Below are positions 53,116 through 62,235 of a stretch of 64,000 nt of DNA, piece by piece. The notes below the pieces were generated by a model. The model saw only the letters and a program-made list of their open reading frames with translations. It was not told the DNA's origin and did no database searches. Origin of the DNA: UBA1479 sp963972065 (lineage in GTDB: Bacteria > Pseudomonadota > Alphaproteobacteria > Rhodospirillales > Casp-alpha2); contig CAXAVJ010000005.1 of the NCBI GenBank assembly GCA_963972065.1, positions 12,463 through 76,462 of the forward strand, in the 5' to 3' direction. A program made the position numbers and the translations under genes. The first letter of the stretch is position 1, and every line of letters begins with the position of its first letter.

Positions 53116-56100
53116 TCAGCGCCCATTGATCGAAGCGAGGTCGATCAAAAATCGACGTATTTCACCCGATATCTCCTGGGCAAGGTCCTCGGATATTGGT
53201 GACGTGAAATAGACCGACCAATACAGGACGCCGTCGCTCAATCCCGCGGTGACGGCAAGCGGTTGAATATCACCCTGGTTCAGAAGGGATTGGTTCAAGG
53301 CCCTGGCTTCATGGTAGGCGCCGATCACTGGAAGAACGGCGTCCGCGCGGTACGTTTCGTCGATGTTGCCGCGATACTGAAAAAGAAGGACCGGTTTGCG
53401 GAGACGGTCCATTTCAAGGCGCAGGGGATCCCCTTCGGGGCGGCACCGCAACAGGTCGTATCCAATGCCCAGGTTCGGCACGCTGCGCAGTTGCGCCGTG
53501 ACATCGCGGACAAGGTCGGCGGCGCCGGTGCCCGCGCCGACGGTAACGCCGACGGGGTAACGTGTGGCGAACCATCCCACGGCGGTCACTGGGTTCGTGC
53601 CGGGAAACGGATGGCGGCCGTGGCCTTCGGTCATGATCAATGGTACGGCATCCCCTGTCGCCGTCGTCCAGGCGGCGGCCACGGCGGCAAGGACGGCGGC
53701 GTTGCGGGAAACCGGCGTTTTAAAGACCTCCAACAGGCACCCATTATCCGCTGCCGACAAAGTCGTCTTGCCGGTCGAGCGCCAGGCGAGGGTGCCGTCC
53801 GGCACGGCCGGCGGTGTTCCGTCGCCATCGACGCCGCAGGCGGAGCGCCAGTAATCGAGTTCCGTCGCCAGTTCCGCCGATGCGCCGTATTGGCGCAATT
53901 GCAGGAGCCAGGGAATGAAACGGTCCTGGGGTGCGGTCGCAACGGCGGGGCCGCCCTGTACCGCATTTTTGTAGGCGTCCTGCAGTTGGGTGGCCCAGAC
54001 GGACAAAGAGACCGCGTCGATCACCAGATGATGAAACCCGACGGCAAGAACGCCTTGCGCATCCGCCCCCCTGTCCAGCAGAACCGCTGAAACCAGGGGG
54101 CCGTCGCGGAGTGAAACCGCCGTGAGAACCCGCCGAAGGGCGTCCTGTCGGGTGGTGGCAAGGTCGGTTTTGTTGAGATTGGAAATGTCGATCCGCTCGA
54201 AAAGCAGGTCGTCGCCGCCGGAGACCTGCGCCTGCCAGATGCCGCCGGCTTCGGCAAAGCGAAGGGAAAAGGCATCATGGGCGGCGACGGTTTCCTTAAG
54301 GGCCCGTTGCAGGGCATCGATGTCGAGGTTCTTCGGCGTGCGAAGGTACAGCATCTCCATGAACCGTTCGGGATGGTCCGGCATCCCGGCGAAGAACACG
54401 GCCTGACGCGGCGACAGGGGCACCACCGCACCAGGTGCCACCATGGGCATGCGTTGTCCGATCTCGCCCGTCGCGGCGGTTCCATCGCTGCGGGCGCGGA
54501 TCAGGTCGGCCAGATCTGACAATGTCGCCGTCGACGCGGCCCAGTCCATGGGCAGTGCAACGCCAAGGTCGCTTTCGACCAGCATCAGGAATTCTACCTG
54601 TTTCAGGGAATCGAGGCCGACCCCGTCGACAGGCGTGTCGGGGCCAAGGAAGGCTTCCGGTTGGGCCGTCAACTGCGACAGACGCCAGATCAGGTAATCG
54701 ACCAGGGCGGCCATCCGTTCGATGCGGTCGGCGTTCGCCATGCGCCGGACCGTGGCGGGACCCGTGCGACCGGCGCTCTCCGAGGCGTCGGCAAGTCGCG
54801 CCAAGGGTTTCCAGGCGCCGTCGATGTAGGTCTGGCGGCAGGCCCGCCGCCGTATCTTGCCGCTGGTCGTGCGCGCCAGGGCTCCCGGTGGCAGCAGCAC
54901 GATATCCATGGCCGTCAACCCCATCTGGTCGGCGAAGCGGCCCTGCATGGCGGCGAACACCCTGGGCCAATCCGTGTTGCGGCGATGGTCGCGGCGAATT
55001 TCAACGGCGACGACAAGGGCCTCCCCATCGCCGGTTTCGACGGGAAATGCCGCGGCCGCCGCCGGTGCCAGCGCCGGATGGCACTGGGCCAGGGTGTTCT
55101 CGACATCGCCGGGGGCGATGTTCCGGCCCCGGATGATGATCAGGTCCTTCAGACGCCCGGTGACGTAAAGCCCGCCATCCCAGATAAAGCCCAAGTCGCC
55201 CGTCGCCAGCGGTTCCCGCCCGCGCGTTGCCGTATCGCGCCAGTAGCCACGCATGACCGATGGACCCGAAAGGCGAATCTCGCCCTCCCGCCCATGGGGA
55301 AGCCGTTGCCCGCTGTCCGGGTCGACGATGTCGACCGCCAGGTCCTGACAGGGGGTTCCGCAAGACACCAACGCGCGGGTCGTTTCGCCCTGAATACCGG
55401 ATGCGGGCACGGCCAGGCCGCGGGCGGCGGCCTCGGCATCGAAATGGGTGACGACCGGGCGAACCGCGCCGGGCGCCGGTCCTGCCGCCATCAACGTCGC
55501 TTCGGCCAAGCCGTAACACGGGTAGAAGGCGGTCCTTTTGAACCCGAACGGCGCAAAGGCCTCCGTGAAGCGGTCGATGGTCGTAGCGCGCACCGGCTCG
55601 GCCCCGGTGAAGGCCAGGCGCCAGCGCGACAGGTCGAGGGACACGCCTTCCGCGCGACCGAGCGCGTCGGTGCAGAGATCAAAGGCGAAATTGGCGCCGC
55701 CGCTGACATCGGCGCGGTAACGGTCGATGGCTTCCAGCCAGGAAAGCGGCCGGGCGATGAAGGTTTTCGGGTCCATAAGAACAATGCGACAGCCGCACCA
55801 CAGGCCTTCGATGATGCCGCCGATCAGCCCCATGTCGTGATAGGGTGGCAGCCAGTTGAGGCCGACGCTGTCCGGCGTCAGTTCGAACCGCGCCTGGATG
55901 GCGGCGAGGTTGGCGGCAAGGTTTGCGTGGTCGATCACCACCCCTTTCGGTTCCGCCGTCGAGCCCGAGGTGTATTGAATCAGCGCCAGATCGTGCGGGG
56001 TGACGGCGGGGCAAGACGGTTCCGTTGCGTCCGGATGCGCATCACCGTCAGACATCACCCAGGCCTGGGCAGGCAGGCCGATCTGCGTCTCGATCAGCCA

Positions 56101-56481
56101 GCGCGCGCGGGACACAAGGCCGCTTGAGGTGACGATCGCATGCGGCGCCGCATCGCTGAACAGGCGGGCGAAACGCTGCGCCGAATTGCTGTTGGCCCGC
56201 GCGGCCGGCGGCGGCGTCGGCACGGCGGCCACGCCTGCGATGAAGCAGGCGCAAAGGCTGAGGGCGAAGTCGATGCCCGGCGCCTGAAGAACCATCACAC
56301 GCGTCGCCTCAGGCACGGTCCTTCGAATGTCGGCGGCGATCCGCCGGGAGTGTTCCAGGACGTCCAAGAAGGTAAACGACAGGTCTTCCCCGCCGCCGTC
56401 ACCCGGCACCGTGATGGCCACGGCATCGGGACGCTCCCGCGCGTGCCGTTCGATCGCCTCGATGATGGTTGCCGGATTCAA
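53116..56481 (-). CDS. fatty-acyl-AMP ligase - acyl carrier - condensation protein (NRPS-like)
   Basis: 1121 residues; TTG 56481 with GGGGAG upstream. The adenylation domain (about 1-580) has IQYTSGSTAEPKGV and the FAAL-typical WLPPYHDMGLIGGI and SGGANFAFDLC, which indicate acyl-AMP formation rather than CoA ligation. A phosphopantetheine carrier domain follows with S625 in GLDSLKQVEF. A condensation domain (about 675-1110) has an intact H817-H818-x3-D822 (HHLVIDAVS). No further adenylation or release domain. It should load a fatty or other carboxylic acid onto its own carrier and transfer it to an amine acceptor. Last gene of the NHLM-exporter operon, suggesting that the exported peptide is the acceptor; this is inference. 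Confidence 0.88.
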   Translation of the reverse strand: MNPATIIEAIERHARERPDAVAITVPGDGGGEDLSFTFLDVLEHSRRIAADIRRTVPEATRVMVLQAPGIDFALSLCACFIAGVAAVPTPPPAARANSNSAQRFARLFSDAAPHAIVTSSGLVSRARWLIETQIGLPAQAWVMSDGDAHPDATEPSCPAVTPHDLALIQYTSGSTAEPKGVVIDHANLAANLAAIQARFELTPDSVGLNWLPPYHDMGLIGGIIEGLWCGCRIVLMDPKTFIARPLSWLEAIDRYRADVSGGANFAFDLCTDALGRAEGVSLDLSRWRLAFTGAEPVRATTIDRFTEAFAPFGFKRTAFYPCYGLAEATLMAAGPAPGAVRPVVTHFDAEAAARGLAVPASGIQGETTRALVSCGTPCQDLAVDIVDPDSGQRLPHGREGEIRLSGPSVMRGYWRDTATRGREPLATGDLGFIWDGGLYVTGRLKDLIIIRGRNIAPGDVENTLAQCHPALAPAAAAAFPVETGDGEALVVAVEIRRDHRRNTDWPRVFAAMQGRFADQMGLTAMDIVLLPPGALARTTSGKIRRRACRQTYIDGAWKPLARLADASESAGRTGPATVRRMANADRIERMAALVDYLIWRLSQLTAQPEAFLGPDTPVDGVGLDSLKQVEFLMLVESDLGVALPMDWAASTATLSDLADLIRARSDGTAATGEIGQRMPMVAPGAVVPLSPRQAVFFAGMPDHPERFMEMLYLRTPKNLDIDALQRALKETVAAHDAFSLRFAEAGGIWQAQVSGGDDLLFERIDISNLNKTDLATTRQDALRRVLTAVSLRDGPLVSAVLLDRGADAQGVLAVGFHHLVIDAVSLSVWATQLQDAYKNAVQGGPAVATAPQDRFIPWLLQLRQYGASAELATELDYWRSACGVDGDGTPPAVPDGTLAWRSTGKTTLSAADNGCLLEVFKTPVSRNAAVLAAVAAAWTTATGDAVPLIMTEGHGRHPFPGTNPVTAVGWFATRYPVGVTVGAGTGAADLVRDVTAQLRSVPNLGIGYDLLRCRPEGDPLRLEMDRLRKPVLLFQYRGNIDETYRADAVLPVIGAYHEARALNQSLLNQGDIQPLAVTAGLSDGVLYWSVYFTSPISEDLAQEISGEIRRFLIDLASINGR

Positions 56482-56508
56482 ATCTTCTGCTCCCCGGATT
56501 CCCGGCGC

Positions 56509-57054
56509 CTATCCCGCCCGGCCTCCCGCGAGAATCTTCAGCATGCGGTCGAAGCGGTCGCCCGCGAGGGAAACCGAGTCCAGCAGACGGTCATCCAGTT
56601 CATCTTCCAGCACATCCTCTGTATCGAGGCCGCCCGCCTGACCGTATCCCAGCCGCCGAACCGTGCCGCGAAGGCGATCGGCGAGAAAGAAGCTCAAGGC
56701 CCGGTAGAACCGCATGCCGAACCCGGGATCGCTTTCCATTCTTTGGTCGAGACTGTCATGCGTCAGTTCAAGGACCGTGCTGTCGCCTTCCGCAACGACG
56801 CTGGCGGATGGCGGCGCATCATCGACGTAGGACATTTCGCCGACGATCTCGCCCACCCCTAAATTCGCGATGGTGCCGATCTTGGCATCTTCGATCCGCA
56901 GCCGGCCGTCGAGAAGAATGAACAGGCTGGCGTTGTGTTCACCTTCCGTGATGAGGATTTCACCGTCCGGCACCGTTCGTTTCGAGCCGACCCGGGCCAT
57001 CCATTCCGCATCCGTATCCCGGAGCTGGCCGAGAATGACGAGTACTTTTCGCAT
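56509..57054 (-). CDS. cyclic-nucleotide-binding-fold protein with degenerate phosphate cassette
   Basis: 181 residues; ATG 57054 follows GAGGGGAAGC. Residues about 25-130 form a cNMP-binding beta-roll (GEILITEGEHNASLFILLDG). The phosphate-binding cassette reads GEMSYVDDAPPSASV: the usual Arg that binds the cyclic phosphate is absent, so it may not bind cAMP. A C-terminal helical tail follows (about 140-181), with no DNA-binding domain. Such proteins recur next to NHLM exporters. 21 bases after ABC2, 27 before the acyl-ligase gene. Confidence 0.8.
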   Translation of the reverse strand: MRKVLVILGQLRDTDAEWMARVGSKRTVPDGEILITEGEHNASLFILLDGRLRIEDAKIGTIANLGVGEIVGEMSYVDDAPPSASVVAEGDSTVLELTHDSLDQRMESDPGFGMRFYRALSFFLADRLRGTVRRLGYGQAGGLDTEDVLEDELDDRLLDSVSLAGDRFDRMLKILAGGRAG

Positions 57055-57075
57055 GATGCTTCCCCTCTGCAATCC

Positions 57076-60048
57076 TTAAACGAGCTGGCGGCGTGCCATT
57101 TCCTGAAACGGACCTTCGGCCGCGATGAGGTCGTCGAACGTGCCCTGTTGCACGATCTTTCCCTTATCCATGACGATGATGCGGTCCGCGGCGCGCACCG
57201 TGGACAGGCGATGCGCGATGACGACCCGAGTCGCCGACAGATGCGCCAGGGTCGACATCACGATGTCCTGGGTTCGGTTGTCGAGCGCGCTGGTCGGTTC
57301 GTCCAACAACAATATCCGCGGCATCTGGACCAGCACCCGGGCGATCATCAGGCGCTGGCGCTGACCGCCGGAAAGCGTGTTCACGCCCTCCATGATCTGC
57401 GTGTGCAGACCCATGGGCATGTCCTCGATATCCTTGTCGAGACCGGCAAGTCTGGCCGCGCGCCAGGCGTCTTCCTGCGTCAAGGCCGTGGAAGCGCCGA
57501 CGATATTGCTGAACAGGCTGCCCGAGATGAGTTGTCCCTGCTGCAGAACGACCCGCACTTGCCGGCGGACAGAGTTCATGTCCAAACGGGCGACGGGCGT
57601 CTGATCGAAATAGATTTCCCCCTTTTCGCACTGTTCGAAACCAAGCAGCAGACGCATCAAGGTCGACTTCCCGCTGCCTGACGGACCGACGATGGCGACG
57701 AACTCGTTCGGTTCGATCGACAGGCTGAAATCTTCGAGGATAAGCGGCCCCCCGGGCGCATACCGAAAGCCGACGTGGCTGAACTCGATCCCCCCATGCA
57801 ACCGCTGGACCGACTTGTCGCGTGTCGCGACTTCCATGGGTTCCTCGATGATCGGGCGCAGTCGTTCGAAGATCGGAAGGATGGAAAGACTGCGCGTCAA
57901 TGCCAAGGCAAGCGTGGTCATGGCGGCGAGAAACTGGCCGAACGCGGTATTGAAGGCGACGAATTCGCCCGTCGACATCGGCGCGCTTTCAGCCGCCTGT
58001 TCGGTCTCTACCAATGCCTGCAGTTGCAGGTCGACGGCTTCCTTTTCCAGCAGGACCGACGCGGCCGTGAAAATGACCGCCGTCGCGACCACCGGGAATG
58101 CGGCGTGGAAGATGTCTTGCAGATTGGCGAATGACTGCGCCCGCACGAAGCGGTGCTTCTGCCGGGCGAACATCCTGGCCCAACGGGCATAGGCCCGGCC
58201 GTCCGCCGCCGAGACCCGAAGCTTCGCGAGCCCGCTCAGCGTCTGCACGACAAAACCCTCAACCTCGCCCTGGCGGGCGATCCGCAGCCGTTCCTCGGCC
58301 AGTTGGCGCCGCCCCCAGTAGACGGTCGCGGCCAGGGCAACGAAAACCAACCCGAAAGCGGCAATCGCCAGTTTCCAGTTGAAGAACAAAAGCAAGGCAA
58401 GGCTGAACACGGCGAACGTTATGCCCAGCAGGCCCTGCACGGTGGTGCCGGACAATGTTTGCCGGATGACCTGAATGCCCAGCACTCTGTCCGACAGGTC
58501 GCCGACCGTGTAGCGCCGGAAGAATCCGGCCGGCAGGCGCATCATGCGGTCGAATATGGCCGCCTGTAGGCGCAGATCGGCCCGTCCTTCCGCACGCAGC
58601 AAGGCGATCGCCTTCACGATTTCGAAGCTGGCGGCGCCGAAGGCCGCGACGACCAGCCCGAGGATGATCTGGATATGCTGCGCGATATCGGCGCTCGGCA
58701 GGACATCCTCGATCATCACGGAGGTCATTACCGGCGTGAAGGCGGCGACCAGTCCGCCGGCGCATCCCATCGCCCCCATAAGGCGCAGGTCGGGCCGAAT
58801 TACCGGCAGGATCGACCGCCATAAATCACCCAGGCTGCGGCACATCGACGGCAATGGCGGATACAGCATAACGGCATCGCCGCGCAATCCTTCGGCCGCC
58901 GCCTCGGTGACCCGCGTCCGCACGCCCGACACAGGATCGTGGACGTCGTAACCGCCCCCTGCCCGTGGCAACAAGGCGACGGGACCATCCGCGTCCGTGA
59001 ACGCCAGCATCGGTCCGGCGTCGTGCCGCCACCAATCGCCCCGCAGCAGGACCTTTCGAATGCGAATGCGGTAGGACGCGGCCAGTTCGTCGATGACCGG
59101 CACGCCTTTGCGCCGGGTGATCGGTCGGGGTGTATCAGCATTCTCGATCCCCAATGCCCGCGCAACCACCAGGAATGCCGCATGCACGTCGTTGTCCGGG
59201 GTGGTGGCCGCCCCTGGCAGGGACCCTGCATCCTGCCGGACCACCCGTGACAGATCATGCAGAGCATTTTCGAGCGTGCTTTTCTCCGCCGCCGACCGGG
59301 CGGTTCGGCGCTGGGCCGCCTGGCTTTCCATCCGCCGCAGGCGGCCATCCAGGAACCTGCCGAACACCCGAAGGTAGGCCGTGATGCCGGCGCGCCATTC
59401 GCCGGAGGCGACCAGTGCTTCGGATGAAATTGCAGAAACCCGTCCCGGCCTGCCGACCGTCGCCCAGACCGAAGAAGACAGCGGCAGAATATCCGCCGCC
59501 AGATCGTCATCGCCGTAGAGGGCCAATGGGCCGACCGCTTCCTCGGCGCGAACCCAGACGGCGCGTCGCGACGATGCGAAGATCGGGCTGTTCGCGTAGA
59601 TATCGGTCTCCGTATCCGGGTCCAGAACCGTGGCCGCGCCTTCCGGCGCGTCCTTCGCAAGACTTCCCGACAGGCCGCCGATAAAGCGGTCGATCACGGC
59701 GGCAAGATGATCCGGCGCGAATCGAGCCCAGTCACCGTCCGGCAAGTCGTGCATGATTTCCGTTTCATCCACCCCCACCACGAGGAACTTGAACGGCGCG
59801 GCGTCATCCGGCGCGAATACGGCCTCACCGGCATTGGCGCGGAACAAGGGATGGCGCTGGCCGACCGGTTCGCCATTTTCGACCCGCACGGCGAAAACAT
59901 CGACATGGCCGCTTAGCACCAACACGCAGCCGCCGGCACGGTCCAGCAGTAACGGCGCATTGGCGGCGGCGCCCGTGCGCCGGCCCTTGAATTCGCCCCA
60001 TTCGACCGAGGTGACATGGCTTTCCAGTCGACGGCGGGTCGCGCTCAT
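57076..60048 (-). CDS. NHLM-type ABC transporter 2 (permease/ATPase, no peptidase)
   Basis: 990 residues. N-terminal ~400 residues form a soluble beta-rich region (cupin-like start with VLVLSGHVDVFAV) without C39 peptidase motifs, then an exporter membrane domain (about 420-720) and an ATPase with Walker A GPSGSGKST, signature LSGGQRQRLMIARV and Walker B ILLLDEPTSALD. Length and layout match the second transporter of the NHLM bacteriocin-type export set. It overlaps ABC1 by four bases. Probably forms an assembly with ABC1 and HlyD. Confidence 0.88.
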   Translation of the reverse strand: MSATRRRLESHVTSVEWGEFKGRRTGAAANAPLLLDRAGGCVLVLSGHVDVFAVRVENGEPVGQRHPLFRANAGEAVFAPDDAAPFKFLVVGVDETEIMHDLPDGDWARFAPDHLAAVIDRFIGGLSGSLAKDAPEGAATVLDPDTETDIYANSPIFASSRRAVWVRAEEAVGPLALYGDDDLAADILPLSSSVWATVGRPGRVSAISSEALVASGEWRAGITAYLRVFGRFLDGRLRRMESQAAQRRTARSAAEKSTLENALHDLSRVVRQDAGSLPGAATTPDNDVHAAFLVVARALGIENADTPRPITRRKGVPVIDELAASYRIRIRKVLLRGDWWRHDAGPMLAFTDADGPVALLPRAGGGYDVHDPVSGVRTRVTEAAAEGLRGDAVMLYPPLPSMCRSLGDLWRSILPVIRPDLRLMGAMGCAGGLVAAFTPVMTSVMIEDVLPSADIAQHIQIILGLVVAAFGAASFEIVKAIALLRAEGRADLRLQAAIFDRMMRLPAGFFRRYTVGDLSDRVLGIQVIRQTLSGTTVQGLLGITFAVFSLALLLFFNWKLAIAAFGLVFVALAATVYWGRRQLAEERLRIARQGEVEGFVVQTLSGLAKLRVSAADGRAYARWARMFARQKHRFVRAQSFANLQDIFHAAFPVVATAVIFTAASVLLEKEAVDLQLQALVETEQAAESAPMSTGEFVAFNTAFGQFLAAMTTLALALTRSLSILPIFERLRPIIEEPMEVATRDKSVQRLHGGIEFSHVGFRYAPGGPLILEDFSLSIEPNEFVAIVGPSGSGKSTLMRLLLGFEQCEKGEIYFDQTPVARLDMNSVRRQVRVVLQQGQLISGSLFSNIVGASTALTQEDAWRAARLAGLDKDIEDMPMGLHTQIMEGVNTLSGGQRQRLMIARVLVQMPRILLLDEPTSALDNRTQDIVMSTLAHLSATRVVIAHRLSTVRAADRIIVMDKGKIVQQGTFDDLIAAEGPFQEMARRQLV

Positions 60049-62207
60049 GCTTCGGACTCCATAAGCCGCGCGTACTCGCCGTTCGCCGCCAACAGGGTTT
60101 CGTGGGTGCCGCGCTCGGCAATCCGGCCGCGTTGGAGAACGATGATTTCGTCACAGTCGCGGATCGTCGACAGGCGATGCGCGATGATGACGCAGGTGCA
60201 TCCGCGGCGGCGCAGGTTGTCGTCGATCTGCTTTTCCATCACCGGGTCCAGCGCCGCCGTGGCTTCGTCGAGGACGAGAATTCGGGGATCGCCGACGAGT
60301 GCCCGGGCAATCTCCAGCCGCTGGCGCTGCCCGCCCGAATAATTGACGCCGCCCTCTTCGACGCGGCTTTCGAACCCGCCGTCCCGAGCCATGATATCGT
60401 CGTGGATGAAGGCGTCCTTGAGGCTTCGCGTCAGCGCCATTTCCGGAACCAGGTCATCCCACAGCGTCAGGTTTTCGCGCACCGATCCGGCGAACAGAAA
60501 AATATCCTGATCGACGTAAGAGACGGTATCGGCAAACAGTTCGGGGGGAATGTCGCGGATCGGCAGGCCGTCAATCGTCACGTCGCCCTGCCATGGCGGC
60601 AGAATGCCCGCGATCAGACGGCCCAGCGTCGATTTGCCGCTACCGGAACCGCCCACGATCGCCACGCGCGCGCCGGGTTCCAGGCTGATGGAAATGCCGT
60701 CAAGCAAGGGGGCGTCCAGGGCGCTATACCCGAACGACAGATCCCGTATTTCGAGTTTTCCGCTGAGGGTCTGGGGCCCCTGCCAGGCGGCTCCTTCCTG
60801 CGGCCCCCGTGGCGCCTCGGGGGCATAGGCCGCGACATCATCCAGCCGGGCGAGGTCCCCCTTGATCTTCTGAACCTGCCCCCCCAGATCGACGAGTGAG
60901 GAAACCGGTTTATTGAACCGCGCCATCAAGGATTGGATGGCGACGATCGAGCCGATCGACAGCACCCCTTCCATGACCCGGAACCCGCCGACACCAAGGA
61001 TCGCCGTCGTCGTCAATGCCGACATCAAGGCCGGAAACGCGGTCAGCACGGCCGTCATGAAGCCGAGCCTGCGCTGGCATTCCAACATCTTCGCCTGGTA
61101 GCCGGCCCATTTGGTGAAGCTGTCGTCCTCCATGCCTGAGGCTTTGAGGGTTTCCACCGATCGGATGCTCGCCACCGTCATCCCGGCGAGCTTGCCGCCT
61201 TCGTTAAGCAAAGCCCGGCTGTTGTCTTCGCGGCTTCGGTTGACCGCTTTCAGGGCAATCACGTTGAGCGACGCCATGGCGAACGCGATCACGCCGAGCA
61301 TCGGATCAAACGCGGCGACGGCGGCGCCATAGAACGCCACGGTCGTCACGTTCATCGCGTTCGTCGCGAATTGGCCTGAAATCAGGGACGCGACCCGGTC
61401 GTTCGCGGCCATGCGGTCGCTCAGGTCGCCGACGTGGCGTTGCTGGAAAAAGGTCATCGGCAGCCGGAGCAGCCGCCACAGAAAGGTCGCGGCCATCGAT
61501 AGGGCGAGCCGGGCCTCCAGGCGGAGCAGGTACTTCTGTTGCAGCCAGGTCAGGATCCCGTTCAGCGCCGCCGCCGTCAGGATGCACAGCACCAGCGGCA
61601 CCAGCCAATCGTCGTCTTCGGCGATCAGGATCTGATCGACGAAGATCTTGGCGAACCCGGCCACGGCGATCCCCGGGATCACCATCAGCAGGCTGGCCAG
61701 GACGACATAGCCGAGCGCCCAGCCGGAGCCGGCCAGGCGGGCGACCAGGCCCCTCAGTGATGACGGCGGGCGGCCGCATTTCTGGAAGGCCTCGGTCGGC
61801 TCGAAGGCAAGCACGACGCCGGTGTAGGAGGTGTCCAGTTCTTCCGCCCGCACGACGCGTGGTCCGCTGGACGGATCGTTCAGATAGACCTTGTCGCCAC
61901 GGCGGCCTTCGAACACCAGGTAGTGATTGAAGTTCCAATGGATGATCGACGGTACGGGCAGGTTCGTCAGGTCGGCGGGCTCCTTCTTGAAGCCTTTCGC
62001 CGAAAGCCCGTAGCGGCGGGCCCCCTTCAGGATGTTGCTGGCCTTGCTGCCGTCGCGAGTAACGCCACAAGCGACCCGCAATTCCTCGAGCGGCACCCAG
62101 GCGCCATAATACCCCAGGATCATGGCCAACGACGCCGCGCCGCATTCCACCGCCTCCATCTGCAACACCGTCGGCGTCTTTGCACGGTGAGCGCGGGTGG
62201 GGGTCAT
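60045..62207 (-). CDS. NHLM-type ABC transporter 1 with C39 leader peptidase
   Basis: 720 residues from ATG 62207. The N-terminal C39 peptidase has the full catalytic set: Q16, C22 (QMEAVECGAASLAM), H95 (NHYLVF) and D111 (LNDPSSG). It should cut substrate leaders after a double-Gly-type site. The membrane domain (about 160-440, with PVSSLVDLGGQVQKIKGDL at its end) is followed by the ATPase, Walker A GGSGSGKST, signature YSGGQRQRLEIARA, Walker B LVLDEATAALD. Such a peptidase implies a leader-bearing peptide substrate. Confidence 0.92.
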   Translation of the reverse strand: MTPTRAHRAKTPTVLQMEAVECGAASLAMILGYYGAWVPLEELRVACGVTRDGSKASNILKGARRYGLSAKGFKKEPADLTNLPVPSIIHWNFNHYLVFEGRRGDKVYLNDPSSGPRVVRAEELDTSYTGVVLAFEPTEAFQKCGRPPSSLRGLVARLAGSGWALGYVVLASLLMVIPGIAVAGFAKIFVDQILIAEDDDWLVPLVLCILTAAALNGILTWLQQKYLLRLEARLALSMAATFLWRLLRLPMTFFQQRHVGDLSDRMAANDRVASLISGQFATNAMNVTTVAFYGAAVAAFDPMLGVIAFAMASLNVIALKAVNRSREDNSRALLNEGGKLAGMTVASIRSVETLKASGMEDDSFTKWAGYQAKMLECQRRLGFMTAVLTAFPALMSALTTTAILGVGGFRVMEGVLSIGSIVAIQSLMARFNKPVSSLVDLGGQVQKIKGDLARLDDVAAYAPEAPRGPQEGAAWQGPQTLSGKLEIRDLSFGYSALDAPLLDGISISLEPGARVAIVGGSGSGKSTLGRLIAGILPPWQGDVTIDGLPIRDIPPELFADTVSYVDQDIFLFAGSVRENLTLWDDLVPEMALTRSLKDAFIHDDIMARDGGFESRVEEGGVNYSGGQRQRLEIARALVGDPRILVLDEATAALDPVMEKQIDDNLRRRGCTCVIIAHRLSTIRDCDEIIVLQRGRIAERGTHETLLAANGEYARLMESEA

Positions 62208-62235
62208 CGATCCTGATCCGGAGCCATGGGCATGG

